From: Mycolicibacterium moriokaense
GTDB lineage: Bacteria > Actinomycetota > Actinomycetes > Mycobacteriales > Mycobacteriaceae
Length of the DNA: 64,000 nucleotides
Direction: 5' to 3'
Assembly (NCBI RefSeq): GCF_010726085.1
Contig: NZ_AP022560.1
Span: forward strand, 3,906,001 to 3,970,000
Shown: one piece after another, positions 35,364 through 44,497 of the stretch
Numbering within the stretch: the stretch's first letter is position 1
Layout: every line of letters begins with the position of its first letter
The notes under the pieces: generated by a model
Seen by the model: the letters and a program-made list of their open reading frames with translations, nothing else
The model's database searches: none
What the model was told of the DNA's origin: nothing
Program-made: the position numbers and the translations under genes

Positions 35364-36248
35364 GTGGATGCTCTGATCGGGCAGCTGGCAACAGGATTGA
35401 GCCTCGGATCGATCCTGTTGCTGGCCGCTCTCGGGCTGTCGCTGACGTTCGGCCAGATGGGCGTCATCAACATGGCGCACGGCGAGTTCATCATGGCTGG
35501 CTGCTACACCGCCTACGTGGTGCAGCAGATCGTCTCCAGTGCCGGTGCGTCGCTGTTGATTTCGCTCGTCGTCGGCTTCTTCGTCGGCGGCGCGATGGGC
35601 GCGCTGCTCGAAGTCACCCTGATCCAGCGGATGTACGACCGGCCGCTGGACACGCTGCTGGTGACGTTCGGCGTAGGTCTGATCCTGCAGCAGATCGCAC
35701 GCGACCTCTTCGGCGCCCCCGCGGTCAACGTCATCGCTCCGTCGTGGTTGTCGGGCGGTGTGGAGATCGTCGGAGCCGTCGTCCCCAAGACCCGCATCTT
35801 CATCCTCGTGCTCGCCGTGGCGTGCGTGGCGGCACTGGCGACCGCGCTGAAGGTCAGCCCGATGGGCCGCCGTATCCGGGCTGTCGTGCAGAACCGCGAC
35901 CTCGCCGAAACCAGCGGCATCTCGTCCCGTAAGACCGACATCACAACGTTTTTCATCGGTTCGGGCTTGGCGGCCGTCGCGGGTGTGGCGCTGACACTGA
36001 TCGGCTCGACGAGTCCGACGATCGGGCAGAGCTACCTGATCGACGCATTCCTGGTCGTCGTCGTCGGCGGGCTCGGCCAGATCAAGGGCACGGTCATCGC
36101 GGCGTTCTCGCTGGGCTTCTTGAACTCGTTCATCGAGTACAACACCACCGCGTCGCTGGCCAAGGTGATCGTGTTCGTGATCATCGTGGTCTTCCTGCAG
36201 GTCCGCCCGCAGGGCCTGTTCACCGTTCGCACAAGGAGTTTGGTGTGA
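35364..36248 (+). CDS. urtB: Urea ABC transporter permease UrtB
   Basis: A 294-residue LivH-like branched-chain/urea permease with about eight transmembrane helices. The motif GVINMAHGEFIMAGCYTAYVVQ near residues 34-55 is the UrtB/LivH signature. GTG 35364 follows AGGGG by a few bases. It lies 35 bases after urtA, and its stop overlaps the urtC start (GTGTGA), giving translational coupling with its heterodimer partner. Confidence 0.95.
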   Translation: MDALIGQLATGLSLGSILLLAALGLSLTFGQMGVINMAHGEFIMAGCYTAYVVQQIVSSAGASLLISLVVGFFVGGAMGALLEVTLIQRMYDRPLDTLLVTFGVGLILQQIARDLFGAPAVNVIAPSWLSGGVEIVGAVVPKTRIFILVLAVACVAALATALKVSPMGRRIRAVVQNRDLAETSGISSRKTDITTFFIGSGLAAVAGVALTLIGSTSPTIGQSYLIDAFLVVVVGGLGQIKGTVIAAFSLGFLNSFIEYNTTASLAKVIVFVIIVVFLQVRPQGLFTVRTRSLV

Positions 36249-37357
36249 GAACAGTTCTGGGCCGCTGGCAGACGTGGGCGGGGTTCGGCGTCGCGGCGGT
36301 GGTGCTGTTCGGCGTGGCGCCGGCCGTGCTGTCCGACTTCCGGCTGTCGCTGCTCGGGAAGTTCCTGTGCTTCGCGATCGTCGCGGTCGGCATCGGTCTG
36401 GCCTGGGGCCGCGGCGGCATGCTGGTGCTGGGCCAGGGCGTGTTCTTCGGCCTCGGCGGCTACATGATGGGCATGCACCTCAAGATCGCCGACGCCCAGA
36501 TCCGCGGCGACGACGTGCCCGACTTCATGCAGATCGCCGGGGTGCGGGAACTGCCGGGGTACTGGCAGCCGTTCGCCTCCCCCGCCTTCACCCTGCTGGC
36601 GATCGTGCTGCTGCCGACGGCCATCGCCGCCGCGCTGGGCCTGGGCGTCTTCAAACGTCGCGTCAAGGGCGCATACTTCGCGATCCTGTCGCAGGCTCTG
36701 GCCGCCGCGCTGGCGATCCTGCTGGTCGGGCAGACCAGCATCGGTGGTAGCAACGGGCTCAACAGGTTTCGTACCTTCTTCGGGTTCGCACTGAACGACC
36801 CGGCCAATCGGCGGATGCTGTACTTCATTGCCGCCGCTGTGCTGCTTCTCGTCGTCGCGGTGGTCCGGCAGCTCATGCAGAGCCGATACGGCGAGTTGCT
36901 GGTGGCCGTCCGCGACGGCGAGGAGCGCGTGCGTTTCCTGGGTTACGACCCCGCCAACATCAAGGTCGTCGCCTATACCGTCGCAGCACTGTTCGCCAGC
37001 GTCGCCGGCGCGCTGTTCGCCCCGATCGTCGGGTTCATCGCACCGTCACAGGTCGGGATCCTCCCGTCGATCGCGTTCCTGATCGGTGTGGCGATCGGCG
37101 GACGCACCACACTGCTGGGGCCGGTGCTCGGTGCGATCGGTGTGGCGTGGGCGCAAACCCTGTTCTCCGAACGATTTCCGTCCGAGTGGACGTACGCCCA
37201 GGGCCTGCTGTTCATCGTCGTCGTCGGCTTCTTCCCCGCTGGTCTTGCCGGACTGGGGGCGGTCCTGAAATACCGCCGCAAGACCAAAGCCGAACCGCCG
37301 TCGGAGGAGGCCGCCGACTCCGACCCCGACGCAGAGAAGGTGGGCGCCGCGTCATGA
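36245..37357 (+). CDS. urtC: Urea ABC transporter permease UrtC
   Basis: A 370-residue LivM-like permease, the second half of the urea channel. GWGRGGMLVLGQGVFFGLGGYMMGMHLK-like residues after the second helix and VGFIAPSQVGILPSIAFLIGVAIGGRTTLLGPVLGA are characteristic. GTG 36245 overlaps the urtB stop and its own stop overlaps urtD ATG 37354. The charged C-terminal tail (SEEAADSDPDAEK) is cytoplasmic. Confidence 0.95.
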   Translation: MRTVLGRWQTWAGFGVAAVVLFGVAPAVLSDFRLSLLGKFLCFAIVAVGIGLAWGRGGMLVLGQGVFFGLGGYMMGMHLKIADAQIRGDDVPDFMQIAGVRELPGYWQPFASPAFTLLAIVLLPTAIAAALGLGVFKRRVKGAYFAILSQALAAALAILLVGQTSIGGSNGLNRFRTFFGFALNDPANRRMLYFIAAAVLLLVVAVVRQLMQSRYGELLVAVRDGEERVRFLGYDPANIKVVAYTVAALFASVAGALFAPIVGFIAPSQVGILPSIAFLIGVAIGGRTTLLGPVLGAIGVAWAQTLFSERFPSEWTYAQGLLFIVVVGFFPAGLAGLGAVLKYRRKTKAEPPSEEAADSDPDAEKVGAAS

Positions 37358-38187
37358 CCGAGGTCGAAGCAAGCGCCGCGGGTAAGGAACCCGTCGAGGG
37401 CGGCAACGCCGGAATGGGCACGCAGTACCTCGAAGTGCGGAGTTTGACAGTCGATTTCGACGGTTTCAAGGCGGTCAGCGACGTCGATCTCACCCTGTTT
37501 CAGGGCGATCTGCGATTCCTGATCGGGCCAAACGGCGCCGGCAAGACGACGGTGATCGACGCCATCACCGGCCTGGTGCCCGCGACGGGTTCGGTGAACA
37601 AGTCCGGCGTCGAACTGCTCGGCAAGAAGGTGCACCAGATCGCCCGGCGCGGGGTGGGTCGCACGTTCCAGACCGCGAGCGTGTTCGAGCAGCTGACCGT
37701 GCTGCAGAACCTCGACATCGCGGCGGGCGCGGGCCGTTCGGCGTGGACGCTGCTGCGGCGCCGCAAGGGCGTGCTCCCCGCGATCGAGCAGGCGTTGCAC
37801 ACCATCGGGCTCACGCATCTGGCCGACAAACCGGCCGGCGTGCTCGCCCACGGGCAGAAGCAATGGCTGGAGATCGGCATGCTGCTGGTCCAGAACGCCG
37901 ACGTGCTGCTGCTCGACGAGCCGGTCGCGGGCATGAGCACCGAAGAACGCGAGGAGACCGGAAACCTGTTGCGCCGCATCGGTGCTGAACGCACGGTCGT
38001 CGTCGTCGAGCACGACATGGATTTCATGCGCGCATTCGCCACGTCGGTGACGGTGCTGGCGCGCGGCCGGGTGATCGCCGAGGGCTCGGTGGCCGAGGTG
38101 CAGGCCAACCCGAAGGTCCAGGAGGTCTATCTGGGCACCGCCGCGGCGGGCGCCGAAGGTATCGAACTCGTCGAGGAGAACTCCTGA
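37354..38187 (+). CDS. urtD: Urea ABC transporter ATP-binding protein UrtD
   Basis: A 277-residue LivG-type ATPase. Walker A GPNGAGKTT, Q-loop region GRTFQTASVFEQLTVLQNL, signature-like LAHGQKQWLEIGM and Walker B LLLDEPVAGMS are all seen. ATG 37354 overlaps the urtC stop; an upstream open extension lies inside urtC. Its TGA shares the A of the urtE ATG at 38187. Confidence 0.95.
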   Translation: MTEVEASAAGKEPVEGGNAGMGTQYLEVRSLTVDFDGFKAVSDVDLTLFQGDLRFLIGPNGAGKTTVIDAITGLVPATGSVNKSGVELLGKKVHQIARRGVGRTFQTASVFEQLTVLQNLDIAAGAGRSAWTLLRRRKGVLPAIEQALHTIGLTHLADKPAGVLAHGQKQWLEIGMLLVQNADVLLLDEPVAGMSTEEREETGNLLRRIGAERTVVVVEHDMDFMRAFATSVTVLARGRVIAEGSVAEVQANPKVQEVYLGTAAAGAEGIELVEENS

Positions 38188-38879
38188 TGCTGCAACTGGT
38201 CGACGTCCGTGCCGGCTACGGCCGCAGCGAGGTCATTCACGGGGTCAGCATCGAGGTGCCGACCGACGGCGTCGCCGCGGTGATGGGCCACAACGGCGCC
38301 GGTAAGACGACGCTGCTGCGCGCGGCCGTCGGACTGCTCAAATGCAGTTCGGGCAAGGTTCTGTTCGACGGCGAGGACATCACCAAGCTGCGGCCCAGCG
38401 CACGGGTGGCCCGCGGTCTGGCGTACGTCCCGCAGGGACAGCAGTCGTTCGGTCAGCTGACGACGGCGGAGAACCTTCAGGTGGTCGCCGACGGACGCAA
38501 GAACGGCAAGCAGCTGATCGACGAGCAGCTCGATCTGTTCCCGGCGTTGAAGGAACTTCTCACGCGACGGGCGGGCCTGCTCTCAGGCGGTCAGCGCCAG
38601 CAGCTCGCGATCGCACGCGCACTGATCACCACGCCCAAGTGCCTGATTCTCGATGAGCCGACCGAGGGCATCCAGCCGTCGGTGGTCGCCGAGATCGAGG
38701 CCGCGATCACCGCCTTGACCCAGCGCGGCGACCTCGGGGTGCTGCTGGTCGAACAGCACATCGGTTTCGCGCTCGAATCCGCGCAGCGCTACTACATCCT
38801 GGAGGCAGGGCGGGTCACGTCCACCGGCACCGGTGGCTCGGCATCCGAGGCCGACGTCCGCGCCGCGATGGCGATCTAG
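38187..38879 (+). CDS. urtE: Urea ABC transporter ATP-binding protein UrtE
   Basis: A 230-residue LivF-type ATPase with Walker A GHNGAGKTT, signature LSGGQRQQLAIARAL and Walker B LILDEPTEGIQPSVV. It pairs with UrtD to power urea uptake and is the last urt gene. No urease or urea amidolyase gene follows, so urea breakdown must be encoded elsewhere. Confidence 0.95.
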   Translation: MLQLVDVRAGYGRSEVIHGVSIEVPTDGVAAVMGHNGAGKTTLLRAAVGLLKCSSGKVLFDGEDITKLRPSARVARGLAYVPQGQQSFGQLTTAENLQVVADGRKNGKQLIDEQLDLFPALKELLTRRAGLLSGGQRQQLAIARALITTPKCLILDEPTEGIQPSVVAEIEAAITALTQRGDLGVLLVEQHIGFALESAQRYYILEAGRVTSTGTGGSASEADVRAAMAI

Positions 38880-38935
38880 CAGCCGTTTGCGGGTTCGCGC
38901 ACACTCATCGCCGCTCAGATGGCACGCTGCAATGC

Positions 38936-39463
38936 GTGAACGCACCGGCACAGACGCGCATACTCATCGACACCGGTGGACTCGTCGTCACCGATGACGG
39001 ACGTCGGGTCAACATCTTCGACCGCTGCACGGGTGCGCTGACGATCCTGGCCTTCGTCCTGGGCATACTGACGTTCGTCGTCGGTGGCTTCGGCGTGGTC
39101 GCGCTCGTCTCAGGAACGCCGTCGACGGTCCTCGGTGCGATCTTCCTCGCGGCGGGGCTCGCCTTCGGCGTGATCACGTTGCTCGTCGTGCGCAAGATAC
39201 GCAGGCGTCGCGGCCAGCCACTGCACGCCTGCCGTTCCGTCGCGGTCATCGACCGCAAGCTCGGCTTGTTCAGCTACGGCGGCGGTGCCATCGTCCCACT
39301 CGACCAGGTGCAATTCGCGCGCAGAATGCAAATCGGTTCCAGCTCACCGAAACTCGTCGCCTTGACGCCCGGTGGAACCAAGGTGCTCAAGCGCGGCAAC
39401 CCGTTCGACGGTGGAATCGGCAACGTCGACGAGGTGCTGACCGCGGTCGTCCGCGCGGGCTGA
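38936..39463 (+). CDS. Conserved membrane protein of unknown function
   Basis: A 175-residue protein from GTG 38936. Two hydrophobic helices (~36-60 and ~66-85) are followed by a basic RKIRRRRG loop and a soluble C-terminal domain (RSVAVIDRKLGLFSYGGGAIVPLDQVQFARRMQ) that resembles a small PH-like or beta domain. I do not recognise a family with confidence. It converges with the amidohydrolase gene; the stop codons lie back to back. Confidence 0.6.
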   Translation: MNAPAQTRILIDTGGLVVTDDGRRVNIFDRCTGALTILAFVLGILTFVVGGFGVVALVSGTPSTVLGAIFLAAGLAFGVITLLVVRKIRRRRGQPLHACRSVAVIDRKLGLFSYGGGAIVPLDQVQFARRMQIGSSSPKLVALTPGGTKVLKRGNPFDGGIGNVDEVLTAVVRAG

Positions 39464-40453
39464 TCAGGCACCCAGCGCGGCGGGCAGACGGTCGCCGAAC
39501 AGCCGCATCGCGTTCTCGAAGCTGACCTTGCGGCGCGTCGCGTCGTCCATCGGATAGGACGCCAGGAATTCCGCGCCGGCCTGGTTGTCGTCCATCGGGT
39601 AGTCGACCGAGAACATCACGCGGTCGGCACCCATCACCTCCAGCGTGCATGCGAACGCGGGCGGGCAGAAGTTGCCGCTTGTCGTGACGTGGAAGTTGTT
39701 GCGCAGATACTCAGACGGCAGCTGCTGCAGTCGGTGCCCTGACCCACCGCCGCCGAGCCCGTAGTAGCGGTCGATGCGGTAGGCGGCGAAGGGAAGCATC
39801 TCGCCCAGATGCCCGATGATCATCTGCAATCGCGGAAACTTGTCGAACAGCCCCGAATAGATCAGCCGCAACACGTGCGTGCCCGTCTCCGCGGCGAACC
39901 CCCACGACGCGAGATGCAGGCCATCGTCGACGTACGGCGCGAACCACGCGTCCATTACCGCGGGGTGCGGCGTCGTCGGGTGCAGGTACACCGGCGCCCC
40001 CAGTGCCTCCGCACGCGCGAACAACTCCTCGTACGCCGGATCGTCGAGATATCGGCCTTGGCAGTGCCCGTTGATCAACGCCCCGACCAAGCCCAATTCC
40101 GTTACTGCACGCTCGAATTCAGCAGCGGCCGCTGCGGGGTCCTGGGTCGCCAGCGTCGCGAAGCCGCCGAACCGCTGCGGGTAGGCGCGCACCGACTCCG
40201 CGAGGTCGTCGTTGGCACGACGAGCGAGGTCCACCGCACGTGCGACGTCGGTCTCGTCCTGCACGCCGGGGTCGAACAATGACAGGATCTGATAGTCGAT
40301 GCCCGCGGCATCCATCTGCTCGATCCGCAGCGGGCCGCGGTCATACAGGCGGTCGTAGGCGACGGTGTTGTTGGTGCGCAACCACGCCGCCACAACGTTC
40401 TCGGCACTGGCTGGATCCCAGGCGAAATGCTCTTCAAGGGCGATCAGGGCCAT
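39464..40453 (-). CDS. Amidohydrolase family protein (ACMSD/gamma-resorcylate decarboxylase-like)
   Basis: A 329-residue TIM-barrel amidohydrolase-2. Metal ligands are suggested by EEHFAW at the N-terminus, YLHPTTPHP in the middle, IIGHLGEMLPF and the final SVDYPMDDNQ. These features place it near the ACMSD and salicylate/gamma-resorcylate decarboxylase group, which remove CO2 from aromatic acids. ATG 40453 is chosen over the upstream GTG/ATG options. It is monocistronic, with converging urt-linked and divergent decayed genes as neighbours. Confidence 0.85.
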   Translation of the reverse strand: MALIALEEHFAWDPASAENVVAAWLRTNNTVAYDRLYDRGPLRIEQMDAAGIDYQILSLFDPGVQDETDVARAVDLARRANDDLAESVRAYPQRFGGFATLATQDPAAAAAEFERAVTELGLVGALINGHCQGRYLDDPAYEELFARAEALGAPVYLHPTTPHPAVMDAWFAPYVDDGLHLASWGFAAETGTHVLRLIYSGLFDKFPRLQMIIGHLGEMLPFAAYRIDRYYGLGGGGSGHRLQQLPSEYLRNNFHVTTSGNFCPPAFACTLEVMGADRVMFSVDYPMDDNQAGAEFLASYPMDDATRRKVSFENAMRLFGDRLPAALGA

Positions 40454-40587
40454 GACACCTCCGCGGTCGAATCGCGTCAACCCTACGCGTGCGCAGCGGC
40501 GGTCCGGCTCAAGCGTCGTGATCTAGCACCGTGTTCTCTTGCGCGACAATCTGTTCGGCATTCACGGCGCGTCGGGGTGCGTCCCCT

Positions 40588-40593
40588 AGATTG
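40588..40593 (+). promoter_or_regulatory. Probable -10 element of a leaderless transcript
   Basis: TAGATT ends seven bases before the A of ATG 40600, the exact geometry of mycobacterial leaderless promoters (TANNNT then start). It would drive the decayed Tat-signal gene that follows. Confidence 0.5.
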
Positions 40594-40599
40594 TTGCCA

Positions 40600-40816
40600 T
40601 GGAGCACACCTGCTGTGGTCACGGCGCAATCTCGCGACGCACGGCGCTGGCGGCATCGCTGTCGGTGAGGTCGCAGCCGCGGCCAACGCCAAGCACGTCG
40701 TGCTGAGCCATTACGCCCCACCGATCTTCCCGACTCCGAGTGGATCGACAAGATCAGCAGGAACTTCACCCGGCCAGATCACGATCGCGCGCGATGGCCA
40801 GGTGTTCGCGCTGTAG
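40600..40816 (+). pseudogene. Decayed Tat-signal metallo-hydrolase remnant
   Basis: ATG 40600 begins MEHTCCGHGAISRRTALAAS, a Tat-type SRRTAL signal start, which ends at a stop within 36 codons. A second frame then reads VGEVAAAANAKHVVLSHYAP, a third DSEWIDKISRNFT, and the second frame returns with GQITIARDGQVFAL and a stop at 40816. These pieces match the beginning and end of a secreted MBL-fold hydrolase (the terminal helix, HLVLSH and DGQVF motifs), with the whole centre deleted. One lost and one gained base account for the third-frame stretch. It is a dead gene that still has a good leaderless promoter element. Confidence 0.7.
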
Positions 40817-40858
40817 CCCAGCCCCGTGAAAGCGACGGCGGTCTGAGAGACTTTCGCC

Positions 40859-41428
40859 GTGGCGGTTCGAGTTCTCGCAGTGGTGCTCGCGGTCGTGCTG
40901 TGCTGGCCGCACACCGCACTCTCATTTGATGTGCGTCTCGCCGACGACACGCAGGCGTTCGAGACCGGCGGCATGATCGCCCTGTTCCCTCGGCCCGAGG
41001 ACGCCGCGCGGCTGGCGGTGGCCGGCGGCGAGCCACCCGAGGAACTGCACCTCACCCTCGTCGACTTCGACCTCGATGTCACCGGCCGTCCCGACAACGA
41101 GTTGGCGCGCAGGGTCGGCGAGGTGGTGGCCCGATGGTCCACCGAGATCAAGGCACAGGCATTCGGGCATGCGACATTCAGCCCCGGCACCCCTAGCGAA
41201 TGCGAGGTGTACCTCATCGGTGATGCCCCCGAGCTCGCGGACCTTCGCGATGAACTCATCGAGGTCGCCGCGCAGGTATACCCGCTGCAGGCCCAGCATG
41301 ATCCGTGGATACCGCATGTGACTGCCCGATACGGGATGTCCGAGACCGAACTGGCCTATACGGGCCCCGTGGTCTTCGACCGCGTCGGGCTGCGCTGGGG
41401 CGGACACGAGACGGACTACCCGCTGTAG
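40859..41428 (+). CDS. 2'-5' RNA ligase-like 2H phosphoesterase
   Basis: About 189 residues from GTG 40859, with the paired HxT motifs of 2H phosphoesterases: HLTL in PPEELHLTLVDF and HVTA in WIPHVTARYG. Such enzymes ligate or cleave RNA or cyclic phosphodiester bonds. The N-terminus (MAVRVLAVVLAVVLCWPHTALS) looks like a signal peptide, which would be strange for an RNA-acting enzyme; the real start may be further inside, near residue 39 (MIALFPRPEDAARLAV). The gene follows the decayed hydrolase by 42 bases. Confidence 0.8.
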   Translation: MAVRVLAVVLAVVLCWPHTALSFDVRLADDTQAFETGGMIALFPRPEDAARLAVAGGEPPEELHLTLVDFDLDVTGRPDNELARRVGEVVARWSTEIKAQAFGHATFSPGTPSECEVYLIGDAPELADLRDELIEVAAQVYPLQAQHDPWIPHVTARYGMSETELAYTGPVVFDRVGLRWGGHETDYPL

Positions 41429-41443
41429 CGTCGTTCCTCCGAT

Positions 41444-41466
41444 CGGGGGACATCGGGAATCCCCCG
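41444..41466. terminator. Short GC-rich hairpin after the 2H phosphoesterase gene
   Basis: CGGGGGA (41444-41450) and TCCCCCG (41460-41466) form a seven-base stem with a nine-base loop, 16 bases after the stop codon. No T-run follows; a weak terminator at best. Confidence 0.35.
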
Positions 41467-41523
41467 GAAAATGCGCCGGTCAGCGGATATTGAGCGGACG
41501 CACAGCCCCATAAGTTTTCGGGC

Positions 41524-42495
41524 ATGTCCGTTGACCAAACTGTGACACTCCCGCCGCACAACCGAGACAAGATGCGGACGGCGCGGGCCAAGGACTACTT
41601 CCGGGCCGTCGTCGACGTCCTCCCCACCGGCCTGGTCGTATTCGACCGCGACGGCCACATCGAATGCGTCAACCCGGCGGCCCAGCGCATCCTCGGCGTT
41701 GCGGCCGACGACCTGATGCACGGGCACGGTGCAGGCAGCATCAGCCGCAGCATGTTCGACGCCGACGGCCGCGGCATCGGTGGCGACCGCTGGGCGATGG
41801 CGCACCGCGTGCGCACCATCCGTCAGGCTGTCGGCCGGGTCGTCGGCGTCGACCGCCCGGACGGCAAGCGAGTGTGGCTGTCCACCAGCTGGTCGCTGAT
41901 GGACCCGGTCGATGTCAACGACTCCCCGCTGCTGGTGTCGTTCACGGACATCACGGCCGAGTTCGCGGCCAGCCAGCGGTTCGCCCATCAAGCGCAGCAC
42001 GACGCGCTCACCGGACTGCCGAACCGGGTGGGGGTCCTCTCAAAGGTGAACGAGGCGCTGCAGGCCTCTGACGAAAGCGCCTTGGCGGCAATCCTGTTCA
42101 TCGATCTCGACAACTTCAAGGGCATCAACGACACCCTCGGCCACGAAGCGGGCGACACCGCGCTGAAGATCGTCGCCGGTCGGCTGCGGCGCGCCGTGCG
42201 TCCCGACGACGTGGTGGGCCGGCTCGGGGGCGACGAGTTCGTCGCCGTGCTGCGCGGGTCCATCACCACCTCGGACATCGACCGGCTCAGCGAACGGATC
42301 CATGCGCTGCTGTCGGAAGCGGTGACCATCGGCGACACCACGATGCGCCTGGGAGCCAGCGTCGGTATCACCGAGGTCGCGCCCGACGACGACCGCGATG
42401 CGGCCGAGCTGCTGCGCGTCGCAGACCATGCGATGTACAGCGCCAAGAAATCGGGCCGGGGTTGCACCCGCCGTCTGACCGGACAGGCCGCCTGA
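41524..42495 (+). CDS. PAS-GGDEF diguanylate cyclase
   Basis: A 323-residue soluble sensor enzyme. Residues ~28-145 form a PAS domain (VVDVLPTGLVVFDRDGHIECVN), followed by a GGDEF domain with an intact GGDEF active site at 235-239 and an RxxD inhibitory site at 226-229, five residues before it. It should make cyclic di-GMP from two GTP and be product-inhibited. No EAL domain is attached. The adjacent MFS transporter starts one base after its stop, so the two are probably co-expressed. The PAS ligand is unknown. Confidence 0.92.
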   Translation: MSVDQTVTLPPHNRDKMRTARAKDYFRAVVDVLPTGLVVFDRDGHIECVNPAAQRILGVAADDLMHGHGAGSISRSMFDADGRGIGGDRWAMAHRVRTIRQAVGRVVGVDRPDGKRVWLSTSWSLMDPVDVNDSPLLVSFTDITAEFAASQRFAHQAQHDALTGLPNRVGVLSKVNEALQASDESALAAILFIDLDNFKGINDTLGHEAGDTALKIVAGRLRRAVRPDDVVGRLGGDEFVAVLRGSITTSDIDRLSERIHALLSEAVTIGDTTMRLGASVGITEVAPDDDRDAAELLRVADHAMYSAKKSGRGCTRRLTGQAA

Positions 42496-42496
42496 G

Positions 42497-44497
42497 ATGA
42501 GCCGACCACTGTTTGCGCAGGGCGCGTTCTACACCGCGGGTGTGCAGTTGAGCAATGCGTCGGTGGTACTGCCCTTCGTCTGCGCTCAGCGTGGCTTCGG
42601 GTGGGCCGCCGGTCTGCTCTTCCCCGTCTTCTCTATCGGCACCATCATCGGAAACACCACGGCGCCTGCGATCCTGCATCGGGCCCGCAATGCCAAGCAC
42701 CTCGTCGTCGCCGGGACCGCGTTGATCATGGCGCTGCTCGTCGCATGCGAAGCGATCGAGGCACTCACCAGCCACGCGGTGCTGCTGCTGATGACGTCGG
42801 CGGGGATCGGCGTGGTGGCCGGTATCAGCACGGTGGCGTTCTCCGATGTGGTCTGCACCAAACTCACCGACGCGCGGCGTGGGCGACTGCTGCTGAGCCA
42901 GGGTGCTGCCGGGTCGGTGCTGGCGACAGCGACGACGCTCGTCGCGGCGCCGCTGCTCTTCCCCGGCGGTTCGCCGGCCGGTCACGTCCACGTGCTGTGG
43001 CTCGGCGCGGCGGTGTTGGCGGTCGCCGCGGTCGCCGCACTGTTCCTGCGGCCGGCCCAATGCCGTGCGACGGCGGCGGCACCGCGCGGCTCCTCGTGGC
43101 AGACCTACCAGGAGGGTTTCCGCGTCGCACGTACGCAGCCCTGGTTCCGCCGGTACGCCATCACCCATCTGACGTTCGTCCCGATCCTGTTCGGCACCAC
43201 CTTCCACACCCTGCGCGCCGCCGACGGCGACGTGACCCTGCATGCACTCGTCGTGACGTCCAGCATCGGCCTGGTGGCCGGCTCGGTGGTGTGGCAGTTG
43301 GTCTGTCGCAGGTTCGGGGTGCGGGGCATGCTGCTCGGCAGTGCCGCACTGAGTGCGTTCGCGTCCCTCGCGTCCACGGTGGCCGAGGTACTCGGGGTGA
43401 CCGCCAACGTGTGGTTGCAGAGCGCCATCGTCCTGACGGCCGCCATGGCGGCTCAGGCGGTGTTCACCGCAGCGATCTCCTGGATCGGCGCATACGCCGA
43501 CGAGGAGCACCGCGCGATCCTGATCGGTTTCGCCGCCGCGATGGTGGCCGTCACGTCCGCCGCGGTGGGTGCCCTGCTGGGCCTGCTCGCGCAGGTTCCG
43601 TCCCAGGGCTGGCCGGTTCTGGTGGTGCTCATTCTCAACGTGGCCGCCGGTTGGATGGCGCTGCGGGCTCCCGGCCCGATGCCCGCGGCGGATACGGAGT
43701 CAGACCCGGCTCAGGCGGGTGAGGATGACGTTAAGCACGTCATCGACGGGTACATCGACCTGTTCGCCTGTCGCGAGGCTCTTGACCCCCACCGTCCCCG
43801 CCTCGATGTCGCGGTCCCCGGCAACCAGGGCTATCGATGCGCCCGATCGGTCTGCCGCCCGCATCGACCCCTTGATGCCGCGGTCGCCGTACGACAGATC
43901 GACGCGCACCCCTGCGGCGCGCAACCGCGCGGCCAGCACCGCCAGTGTGAGCTTGGCCTGCTCACCCAGCGGCACGCCGTACACGTCGACGCGCGACGTG
44001 CCGCCGACCGACTTACCCTCGGCCTTGAGCGCGAGCAGCGTCCGGTCGACACCGAGTCCGAAGCCGATGCCGGACAGGTCCTTTCCACCGAGTTGGCGCA
44101 TCAGGCCGTCGTAGCGGCCGCCGCCGCCGATGCCCGACTGTGCACCGAGCCCGTCGTGGACGAATTCGAAGGTGGTCTTCGTGTAGTAGTCGAGCCCGCG
44201 CACCATCCGAGGGTTGATGACGTAGGGCACGCCGAGCGCGTCCAGATGCGCCAGGACGGTGTCGAAGTGCTGCTTGGCGACATCGGAGAGGTGATCGAGC
44301 ATGACGGGCGCGTCGGCGGTCATCTCCCGCACCTTGGGCCGCTTGTCGTCGAGTACCCGCAGCGGGTTGATCTCGGCGCGGCGCCGGGTCTCTTCGTCAA
44401 GATCCAACTTGAACAGGAAGTCCTGCAACAGCTCCCGGTACTGCGGGCGGCAGGTGTCGTCGCCGAGCGAGGTGATCTCGAGCCGGAACCCGTCTAG
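42497..44497 (+). CDS. MFS transporter with an antisense-extended reading frame
   Basis: The first ~398 residues (to about 43690) form a complete 12-helix major facilitator-like protein ([60 protein letters not shown]). No stop follows: the frame crosses the end of the converging hisS gene and closes only at 44497, adding about 268 Arg/His-rich residues that are the complement of hisS codons and have no family likeness. The true stop has probably been lost or shifted; the neighbouring frame has a TGA at 43720-43722. It begins right after the diguanylate cyclase. Transport substrate unknown. Confidence 0.7.
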   Translation: MSRPLFAQGAFYTAGVQLSNASVVLPFVCAQRGFGWAAGLLFPVFSIGTIIGNTTAPAILHRARNAKHLVVAGTALIMALLVACEAIEALTSHAVLLLMTSAGIGVVAGISTVAFSDVVCTKLTDARRGRLLLSQGAAGSVLATATTLVAAPLLFPGGSPAGHVHVLWLGAAVLAVAAVAALFLRPAQCRATAAAPRGSSWQTYQEGFRVARTQPWFRRYAITHLTFVPILFGTTFHTLRAADGDVTLHALVVTSSIGLVAGSVVWQLVCRRFGVRGMLLGSAALSAFASLASTVAEVLGVTANVWLQSAIVLTAAMAAQAVFTAAISWIGAYADEEHRAILIGFAAAMVAVTSAAVGALLGLLAQVPSQGWPVLVVLILNVAAGWMALRAPGPMPAADTESDPAQAGEDDVKHVIDGYIDLFACREALDPHRPRLDVAVPGNQGYRCARSVCRPHRPLDAAVAVRQIDAHPCGAQPRGQHRQCELGLLTQRHAVHVDARRAADRLTLGLEREQRPVDTESEADAGQVLSTELAHQAVVAAAAADARLCTEPVVDEFEGGLRVVVEPAHHPRVDDVGHAERVQMRQDGVEVLLGDIGEVIEHDGRVGGHLPHLGPLVVEYPQRVDLGAAPGLFVKIQLEQEVLQQLPVLRAAGVVAERGDLEPEPV

